Shown piece after piece: positions 56,296 to 64,000 of a DNA stretch of 64,000 bases. The notes beneath the pieces were generated by a model. That model had not been told where the DNA came from and did no database searches. It saw only the letters and a list, made by a program, of their open reading frames with translations. The stretch is from Polychytrium aggregatum (Eukaryota; Chytridiomycota; Chytridiomycetes; Polychytriales). Numbering within the stretch: position 1 is the stretch's first letter; each line of letters begins with the position of its first letter. The stretch lies in NCBI RefSeq assembly GCF_025602895.1, contig NW_026516231.1, positions 372,001 through 436,000 of the forward strand, read 5' to 3'. A program made the position numbers and the translations under genes.

Positions 56296-59134
56296 CTATA
56301 TTCCCGCCTCCATGATTGTCGAGTATACTGTTGAGTAGACGGCCTTGTTGTGAACGATGAGCTTGGACATCTTGGTCGATAGGGTCTCGATTTCGGGCAC
56401 AAGTTCGCCGAGCCCGTGCCGTCGAATCAGGTCCCGATCGAGGTCGCCATTGGCCAGGTAGTACTCAAAGTAGCCGCCAATGCGTTTCTGCATCATGTCG
56501 TAGAGTGCCGAGGACGGCGAGAGCGTCGACTCGACAATGCCCGAGAGCGTCGTTTTCTCCTTCTCGGAGAGCGCCGTGCCCCGAATCTTGGCGGCATCAT
56601 CCGACATTTGCAAGCACACGTGCGCAATCGACGTTTCGTTGTCGTTGAGCAGAACCCAAAGCTTTTGCTTGACCTCCTTGATGGCCCCCGGGCTGCACTT
56701 GGGCCCACACACCTGCCGAAACAGAATCACCAGCGATCCGAGTATGGTGATGTCTTGCCAGTCGTTGTAGTACTGGACGATGCGCGACTGGTCCATGGAC
56801 AAGGTCTCGGGCAGGATCGTGTCGATAACATGGGCCTGCAAGACCAGGCTGAGGAAAGCTTCGTTGTAGAGGACGTTGAAGGGAGGCAGCTTAGTGTTGT
56901 CGTCGCCGAGGTCGATCTTGTCGGCGAAGATGGACTTTGTGGTCTTGTTCCGGAATCGCAGGACAGCGCCGTGGATCCACGAGACAGTTTCGTCGACCTT
57001 GACGGAGCCGAGGTCGAATCGCTCTCGGAACTGCTTCCATTCGTATTCTACGGCGTGCTCGACAATGTGAGGTCGGAGTCGGTGGAGCTGGTGGTTGGCA
57101 TAGTCCTGCAGCGGCGCGGAGAAATCGCGGAGAGTGAGTGTCGCAACGGAGGAAGGGCAGGCATCGTCACTCGGACGACTGTCAGAGTCGATGTTCGACA
57201 CAGAGGACAAGAATCTTTGGTCGGCATCATGAGTGTGCGTGGACGGCCTGAAGGACAGTATCAAAGTGGCGCCGTTGGCGAAGCCACCAGCCGTCATAAC
57301 AGGCTCGAGCCGAAATCAACCATCTCACCAGTTTCATGTACTCGAGCACGTCGAAGCAGATCCTCAATGCTTTGATGGTTTGGCCAGCAAGGGCCTCCGC
57401 CTCCATGGAGTCGACAAGCTCATCTCGTGCAGGCGCACAGTTTTTCTTGAGCAGCTCGGCAAGATACTTGATCAAGCCAGCGGCATTGAACACGCCATGA
57501 TCCAGCTCCTGGGCCAGCAGATTGACGTCGAGGTGGTCTTCGATGTCCCGTTTGAGGTCTTGCGAGGGTGGCAGCAGCTCAAGCAGAATGGCAAGGACCT
57601 CGTGTAGAAGCAGCGGGATACGATAGGTCGATCCCTCGCCAAGCTCGATGTCGACCTCGGACCAGTAGCGGTCGGCTTTGGCCCGTTTTTGCTCGCCGCG
57701 CTCGCCGTCCATGTTGGGCTTGAATTGGAGGTCCGGGTCGAAGATGATGTCGTGACGAAGCTGGCGATTGGTGAGAATCTCGTCGAGGTCAAGCTCTCTC
57801 AAAGTAAAGCGGGTGATCGGAGGCAGCAGGTCCAGTAGCAGCATGTATTCGGACTCCTCCATGGACTGGTACAGCTCGGGGGGCAGCAGTCGAACCCGCC
57901 GGATTCTGTCGGTAAGAGACTCATCGTCGGAGGACAGGTCGCTCTCTGGAGAAGACGGCGATCCGGATGAGCTTGACAGCGATTTTAGGAAACTCGCTGT
58001 TGATGGCGATATCTTGCTGGGAGACACCTTGCCGGGCGAGAGTTTCTCGGGCGACGAGGCGGGAGAGTCTTTCACGAGCACGCCGGTATTGCCGACCGCT
58101 GGGCTCTTTGCTCGGGGTGGCTTGGGGCGCCGGGACTTGGACTTGAATCTGGATTTAGACTTTGTGAGGTATAGCTTGGTGTCAAAGTCAAAGTCGTCTC
58201 GGTCGGCGTCGGCATCCATGGACTGACGCAGTAGCTCGTCGAGCTCCTGGGAAAAGGTCCGGCGCAGGTCGACGTACTTTTTGAGCTTCTGCATCATGCA
58301 AACTGTCTGTGCGTGCATCACACGGACACTGAAGCGCTCGGCTTTGCGTCGGAGCAGGGTCTGGCGCTTGATGGAGGCAGACGAGAGGCCATACTCGAGC
58401 CGGGCTCTGAGTTTGACGTTGCGCAGGAGCTGGCGCTTCTCGTGGATGAGCAGCTGGTACGTGCTGTCTTCTCGCCGCTGCTTGAGCCGCTCGCTTCGCT
58501 CGTCCAGAAGCAGATTTCTGCGCTGGAGGGCACGGTTCTGCCGTTGGTTCAACTTGGACAGCATCTCCTCGGGCGACTTGTTGCGCATGCTTCGGTGGCT
58601 GTACTTGATCTGCCGCAGAATGAACCGGTTCTTGGCACGGGTGCGTGAGTTGCTGAGACGCCGCTGGACATGCGACTTGATGGGCGACCTGGGTCCGGAT
58701 GGAGAGTGCCCAGAGGATCCCTCGGCCACGGGCGATATCAGGTCGAGATAGAACGATATCGAGGCAGATTTGCGCAGGATCAGCTTGGCGTTGGTCCCTT
58801 CGAGAGGCGAGGCGGACAGAATCCGGCCTGTGGCGGTGTCGGCGTGAGCGGGACCCAAGGCCGCCATCGCTGTCTGGACGCCAGCCCTCTTGCCCTCGCT
58901 GGTATCGATGGCGATGCGCTTGATTCCGCTTGACGAGAAGGTCTTGAAGTTAGCCGGTGCAGTTCCACTCTGCCCAGATGCCACAGGAAACAGCTTGGGG
59001 CTCGGACTAGGGCCGGGGGCAGGGCTTAGTCCTTGGGTCACGATGTTGGTGGGCGACAGGGATAGGCCGAGACTCTCCGATACAGCAGCAGGATCGCCCC
59101 GATTCGACAGCAAGGTCAGGTTCTTTTCCTCCAT
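56296..59134 (-). CDS. SOK1/TCP11 family protein
   Basis: T-complex 11 family; yeast Sok1 acts on protein kinase A signalling and TCP11 is linked to sperm flagellar function. Two exons, 57329-59134 and 56296-57105, give 871 aa; the splice restores LEYMKLDYANHQL, the family's most conserved block. Exon 1: low-complexity N-terminus (1-165), then a basic, Arg/Gln/Leu-rich coiled region (165-300) with KNRFILRQIKYSHRS, a Lys/Ser/Pro segment, and the start of the TCP11 domain (LHEVLAILLELLPPSQDL, LDVNLLAQELDHGVF). Exon 2: VEYEWKQFRER, PETLSMDQSRI and a helical tail ending STIMEAGI. Confidence 0.9.
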
Positions 59135-59817
59135 ATGGGGCAGGGATGCTGTTGCTGGCTTTGTGGTCGAACAGAGACGGGGAGGAGCCCAATGGAATCG
59201 GCTCTGAGAACAAGACAGCGAGCGTGGGAACAGCGATGGTTGTTGCTATTGCAAGCGAAAGCGTCTCAGGCGCACGGCTGGCAGAGGCAGATATTCTCTA
59301 CGGCTGGATCGAGCTGAGAGAGCCGAGTTGGTTGTGAGCAGAGCCGCTGGGGATATTGGCTGCGACGATCGCTGCGTGGGCAAGATCAGCCGGCCTCGAC
59401 CGGCCTCGACTGGCCAGACAATGCACCGCCGATCAACAGGTTCTAGAAGGACTGGCTGACTGGAGGCTGCGGGGATGACGCCCTTTCAAGACCGGAACGG
59501 GCCACCTAGACATGCAGACGGCTCGTGGGTGTTTGGATAGAAGCGCAATGCCGTTGGCCGTGAACTGATCCCGCCTGCAGAGTGCATTTCACACGGCAGG
59601 CCGACCAGATGTGCACTTTGCCCTGCTTCCCGGGAGGGATTGTGCGGCATCGCCTCTCCACGTGCCAGCCACCTGACAGGTCAAAACCAGGACGGGTCCA
59701 GTCACTTGGCAGGCACGTGTGCAGAGCCGATCTAGAAGCAGCCTTCTCGGCGTCCTGGATCTCTCCGACAATCTCGCCTCTCATCCCCAGGCACAACACT
59801 GGCCCAGGACATCCATC
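59135..59817. promoter_or_regulatory. Shared divergent promoter of SOK1/TCP11 and cyclin C
   Basis: 683 bp between head-to-head starts. A short duplication cggcctcgac occurs at 59392-59412. No other element recognised. Confidence 0.55.
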
Positions 59818-61349
59818 ATGGCTGCAAATTTTTGGGAGTCGTCACATGCGTAAGTCTGCCACGAGTGGACGATGTCTGTCCGCTAACAGCGGAATACAGC
59901 GGCGCATACCCTGCGTCGCCATCATCGTCAAGGGGCAACCCCAACGACGCCGACCCGACGACGCTAACCTATGCACTTGCTTGACCGCTTCTCCGGATCG
60001 AGACAGCAAGCAGTGGCTCTTTGATCGAGAATCTCTGCAAAAGACGCACCACGAGGACCTCAAAATCTTGACGCCTCGGGAGCTGTACAAGCTCGATATT
60101 TTCTACAACAAGGGTGCGATTCCCCTTGCCGAGCATCTCTGGCCTGCTCCTTCACACCGATCGTCCAGGACTGCTCTCCACCGCCGAGACTGAGCCCGGC
60201 TGGCTCAAAGATCCCACCCAGATGATTCGGGCATTGATTTTGTGTCTTCTGCAGTGATACTTTCGATCGGAAGGAGGCTGAACCTGCGACAGCAAGTTTT
60301 GGCCACGGCGCTGGTCTACTTCAAGCGATTCTACACGAGGTGAAAGCCAAAGAGCTGCAACCATTGTCTTCGAGCCCATGGCCGGGGCACGAATGTTTGG
60401 GCAGACAGTGGAATTCAGACTGGGCGCTAACCATTCCTGGAACCGGCGGCATCTGTGTATCGATCGTGCTCAGAAACAACTACAAGGACATTGACGGTTG
60501 TCTGGTCGCCATCACGTCTGTATACCTCGCTTGCAAGATCGAAGAGTGCCCATTGAATATCAGCAAATGCCTGGAGCTTGGAAAGCAGGCGCTGGAAGGT
60601 AGATGCCATGGGTTCGACTCTGCGAGCGCTGGCTCCAAATGCAGGGTGCTCGGATCGACCATCTCAAAGCGTCTTCGAACATCCGGACTACCGACATAAG
60701 GCGTCGTCGCTGACCAGCACCCCCGTACTTGATGCCCATACCCAGTCGACCCCGGCTTGCTCGTCAACTACTCGGTCCAAACGGTTGCCGAGTTTGAGTA
60801 TTACTTGCTCGAGGACCTGAACTTCCACACGATTGTCTTCCACCCGTATCGGCCGTTAACGCAGTTCTACACCGACCTGAAGCTCGAGTCGCAAGTGCTC
60901 CAGACAGGATGGGGAATGGTGAATGACACCTACCGCAGCAACCTGTCGCTGATGTATCCCCCGTTTATGATTGCGTTGACGATCGTGTATCTCACGACTC
61001 TATTTATCGGCGACGAAGCCCTGCGGCTGCATGTGAAGGACTGGTTCTGCAATCTGAACGTCGACATGCTCGAGGTGAGAGACTGCCGTCTGTCCTTGGC
61101 AGTCGAGTGGCTTTACTGACCCGCCTTTGCCGAACTCTATCAACACCATCGCCAAATCGCCATCCAAAGATTGCAGTCATCACCCAGGAGATTATCGACA
61201 TGTACGAGGTCGCGACCAGCTACGTCGATAAGGAGATCCCGCCGCTTTTGAAGCGATTGAACCCGGAGCTGATCTCGCCGCCGCTGTTGGCTGCGATGCC
61301 CGAAACGGCGACCCCGCTGGCAACAAACACGCCAGATCCTCGGTCATGA
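59818..61349 (+). CDS. SSN8: Cyclin C, Mediator kinase-module cyclin
   Basis: Partner of CDK8 in the Mediator kinase module; also acts at mitochondria under stress in yeast. Six exons in phase: 59818-59849, 60007-60113, 60255-60339, 60474-60598, 60746-61074, 61170-61349, giving 285 aa (human 283). Landmarks are the start MAANFWESSHA, identical in style to animal cyclin C, cyclin-box helices LRQQVLATALVYFKRFYTR and VYLACKIEE, the insert-free ALEV.. join at 60598/60746, FEYYLLEDLNFHTIVFHPYRPL, VNDTYRSNLSLMYPPFMIAL and the C-terminal VITQEIIDMYE. The join at 60598/60746 lacks about 10 residues present in human, so a small exon in that intron is possible. Confidence 0.93.
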
Positions 61350-61516
61350 CGCAACGCAGAGGCAGCGGTCTTTGGACCAGCACATTTGGGTTTTTTTATT
61401 GGGCGCTATGGCGTTTCTAGGCTTGCGGGGAGGGGACAAACAAATCTATAGTGTCGAGAAATACAGCGCTGGCGACGAGCCAAAAAGTTTTGCACATGTC
61501 GAGGGACGGACCGGGC

Positions 61517-62372
61517 TCAAATCACTAGCGGCTCCTGGTCGAGCCCCAGCCACTGAACGACGTTCTCGCACTCGTTTGCCTCTTCCAGATCCTCGGTGGT
61601 CTGCCGTCGTCGTTGATGTGTTTCAGAGGGCAGGACGAGAGCGTGGTTAGGCACAGTACATCGACACTGATGTGTGCTGTGATGGAAGTCCAAGCGACAA
61701 CGCTGGCCGGGCCATCAACAGCCGATCCCACGAAAGCCGACTCAACCAGAGCAAGCCACGCCATCGGGGAGTATACCAGGACAGCGATCGCTGTCGGATA
61801 CGCACCCCTTTGTATTCGCCATCGACAAAGATCTGAGGGAGAATGTTCTTGCCGCTCTTCATTCTCATGTAGTTCTTCTGGTCCCTGGGTGAACGTGATG
61901 GCCGCGAGCAAGCAGCATTGCGCAAATGGCATTGGTCATGGATGCAAACGAGCCAAGGCGTGTGACAGAGCAGAAAGTGACGACTATGGGGATGCAGGGC
62001 GATGGCGACACATCAAGCAGCAGGCAGCGGGAGTCGAGAAGGCCGTCGGGAAGATGGTTGGGAGGAGCCTCAAGGCTGGACAATCAGCAGACTCGGCCCG
62101 TAGCAAGCACGCAGAGACGACGGGTTCATACTCTTCGGTCGAAACATCAACCATGTCGAATTCGACCTTGCGCGCCTTCAAGATATCCTGAACCCGGACC
62201 TGGTCCTTCTTCAGCTGGAGTGCCGGTGAGCCAAGCGAAAGTGCTGTTAGCATGCCGGCTGAGAACGAAACCGCAAGCCTGGGACGGCTCCTCGACGCTG
62301 CTGGCGAGGCGGGATGCGCACCTTGAGGGTCGACGGGACAGACGAGTAGTAGAGGATAGTGCGGGCGACCAT
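61517..62372 (-). CDS. SH3BGRL-like thioredoxin-fold (glutaredoxin-related) protein
   Basis: Small cytosolic-type protein of the SH3-binding-glutamic-acid-rich family, a glutaredoxin fold usually lacking the redox Cys pair. Four exons in phase: 62322-62372, 62132-62214, 61806-61884, 61517-61600, giving 98 aa. Landmarks are ILYYSSVPSTLKLKKDQ (beta1 and start of helix 1), EFDMVDVSTEED, MKSGKNILPQIFVDGEYKG (cis-Pro strand with LPQIF) and LEEANECENVVQWLGL. There is no CxxC at the end of strand 1 (SSVPST instead), so it is not expected to be an active glutaredoxin. About 300 bp separates its start from the F-box gene's stop. Confidence 0.87.
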
Positions 62373-62546
62373 GGTGTCGGGGGCCGGGGCGGGATGGAGG
62401 GGAGAGCGGGTCTGGGTGGGCTGATCGCTGGCTGGGCGAGCGGGAAGAGGAACGAGGCAGATGCCGGGTGGCATCGTGGGTTGCACGGGGCCAGGCGGTC
62501 TCTGCGCTGGCGTGCTGTTCTGGGCGACATGGACGGACCGCAGTAT

Positions 62547-62626
62547 CGGCCACTGCATGTATTCAGGGCCAGCATCGGTATCGGCCCCCAGAGGCCTTGG
62601 CGGCCACTGCATGTATTCAGGGCCAG
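62547..62626. repeat. 26-bp direct repeat, two copies
   Basis: A 26-bp sequence containing actgcatgtattcagggcc is present at 62547-62572 and 62601-62626, 54 bp apart, in the spacer upstream of the SH3BGRL-like gene. Confidence 0.9.
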
Positions 62627-62678
62627 AAACCCATTATCACAGATGGCCAGAGTCGCGGCTGCCCCACGGAGCAGCAGC

Positions 62679-64000
62679 TCAGGTTCCTTCGTGGTCGACA
62701 AGAATGCCCAGATCCGTCAGCGAATCGATGCTGTCGGCGGACACACTGGTGCACAGGGCAACATCGACATAGGTCAATCTGGGCATTTGCTCCAGATTCC
62801 TGAGGCCGTCCGCCGTGATGCTGTCGCAGAGCGAGAGTCGCAGTCTCCGGAGGGACCATCGAGTAAGCCCGCCGGCGAGGTACTCGAGGGCATCGTCCGT
62901 CAGGCTTGGGTTGCAGCACAGTACAAGTGTCTCGAGCTGACGAAGGGAGCGGGCCAGGTGCTGTATGCCCTTGTCCGAGACATTGGTGCACCACTTGAGG
63001 TTGAGCGACGATAGTTCTGCAGGTAGCCCACAAATGCCGGTATTTAATTAATGCCGCTCTGGGGTGTGCCCGGCTCGACTCTATCTCACCTTTGCAATGT
63101 CGGGCAAGTGCATCGCACGCCAGGTCGGTGATTTCATCGAGCCACTGCAGATTCAAACTTCGCAGCCTCTGGCAGCGCTCGGAAATGGCAATGACGCCCC
63201 AGTCGGTAATCTTGCTGCAGGACGACAGATTCAGCGAGCGCAGAGATCCGGGGCAGTGTTGGGCCAGAGTGATGATGCCACAGTCAGTCAGGTTGGTGCT
63301 GCCCCCGGCCGTGGGAGAAAGCAGTATGACAGGAATATCGGTTGGTAACGGTCAGCTTGAGCGCCGACATTGAGCTGCTTCCACGAACATAATCGGGCAA
63401 GGATGCTCACCATCCACTCAGGTCGAGATCCATCAGCCGGCCCGCTCCGATCTCGGGATCGATAGAAGCAAAGCGGGTGCGTCCCAGGATGCCCAGGGTA
63501 GTGTCGTCGACAATCGATCTGCCGCACCGAATGAGCAACTGTTCAGCCACGGAATACTATGCATTGGTGTGGCTGTTCTCGCAGCTCGTCAGTGCGGCGA
63601 CAATCCCTGCATGCCATCGAACAGCAAACCTGAAGGGCTCCAGCGATATCTTCCTCCACAGCATCGAGTCGTTGCTGGCAGGTGCGAAGAAATGGTCCAG
63701 CCACTGGGGCATCAGTCGGGGGCAAATACCACTCCCCCCCTCCAGTATTCCCACGTCGATGCACATTGCCTGTCGATGGATACAGTCCGCTCACTGTGGG
63801 GCTCTCATAAACCCATGCGGAGCGCAAAGCAGGACTGGAGCGGCGACCGAACCTGACTTGCGAGAACCGACGAGAGACCCTCTGCACTGTGACCTGGTCA
63901 ATCAGCGGCAGATAGTGGATGATGGCCAAGACGACCTCGTACGGAAGAGCATCGAACCCCGAGGCAATGTCGAGCGAGGAACCTGATTCAGTGGAATCGA
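62679..64000 (-). CDS. F-box/leucine-rich repeat protein, 5' end cut by window
   Basis: Substrate receptor of an SCF ubiquitin ligase (AMN1/FBXL type). Read from the right edge: FDALPYEVVLAIIHYLPLIDQ then VTVQRVSRRF (F-box), at 63850-63990. After an intron: VDDTTLGILGRTRF, GRLMDLDLSGW. Then leucine-rich repeats of the C-x-x-ITD type: LRSLNLSSCSKITDWGV, LRSLNLQWLDEITDLA, LVLCCNPSLTDDALEYLAG, LRLSLCDSITADGL and VDVALCTSVSADSI, ending ILVDHEGT at the stop 62679-62681. At least four exons; limits not fully resolved. The protein start lies beyond 64000. Target unknown. Confidence 0.84.

Noticed and set aside
61926-63014. Plus-strand open frame of 362 codons
   Set aside because: It is antisense to exons of the SH3BGRL-like and F-box/LRR genes, whose family motifs are clear.

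Overview
The window is nuclear DNA from a eukaryote with short introns, very probably a flagellate (chytrid-type) fungus. The evidence is compact genes with GT-AG and occasional GC-AG introns of about 80-390 bp, typical fungal orthologues (fused PABA synthase, COG7, PIG-S, SOK1/TCP11, cyclin C), a ciliary transition-zone gene (CC2D2A) that non-flagellate fungi lack, a chitosanase, and expanded SEL1/TKL-kinase genes. There are no operons. Genes lie on both strands, mostly as head-to-head pairs over shared promoters or tail-to-tail pairs. Where internal exons are listed they were checked for reading phase and for residue continuity with the family. Exon coordinates are inferred from sequence only.

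Left part (1-19 kb): 5' part of a GATase-chorismate-binding PABA synthase (minus, runs off the left edge); a small serine palmitoyltransferase subunit (plus); LSM4 (plus); a second ssSPT paralogue (minus); SDH2 with 8 exons (minus); COG7 (minus) head-to-head with the mitochondrial zinc-ribbon chaperone ZIM17/TIM15 (plus); and PIG-S of the GPI transamidase with 8 resolved exons plus an unresolved first one (minus).

Middle (18.6-32.5 kb): a decayed SEL1 fragment, a SEL1-repeat TKL kinase (minus) head-to-head with a kinase-less SEL1 protein (plus), a five-exon SWSAP1-like RecA-fold ATPase (plus), a GC-rich gene-poor stretch with minisatellites, a Ser-rich protein ending in a retrotransposon-type zinc-knuckle domain (plus), and a 327-bp sequence present twice in inverted orientation (24.7 and 32.2 kb).

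Right part (32.5-64 kb): CC2D2A over almost 10 kb (minus), head-to-head with TTI1 of the TELO2-TTI1-TTI2 complex (plus); a His/Pro-rich C2H2 factor (plus); a secreted GH46 chitosanase (minus) head-to-head with a SET-MYND methyltransferase-like gene (plus); SOK1/TCP11 (minus) head-to-head with cyclin C (plus); an SH3BGRL-type thioredoxin-fold protein (minus); and the 3' part of an F-box/LRR gene (minus, runs off the right edge).

Most genes are housekeeping. The unusual items are the SEL1 cluster with its pseudogene, the paired ssSPT genes, the fungal GH46 chitosanase with a CBM19-like module, the transposon-derived zinc-knuckle gene, the SWSAP1-like gene, and the 327-bp duplicated element, whose copy is flanked by a 7-bp direct repeat directly after the CC2D2A stop codon. 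No clearly new multi-gene system was found. No tRNA or rRNA gene was recognised by eye.
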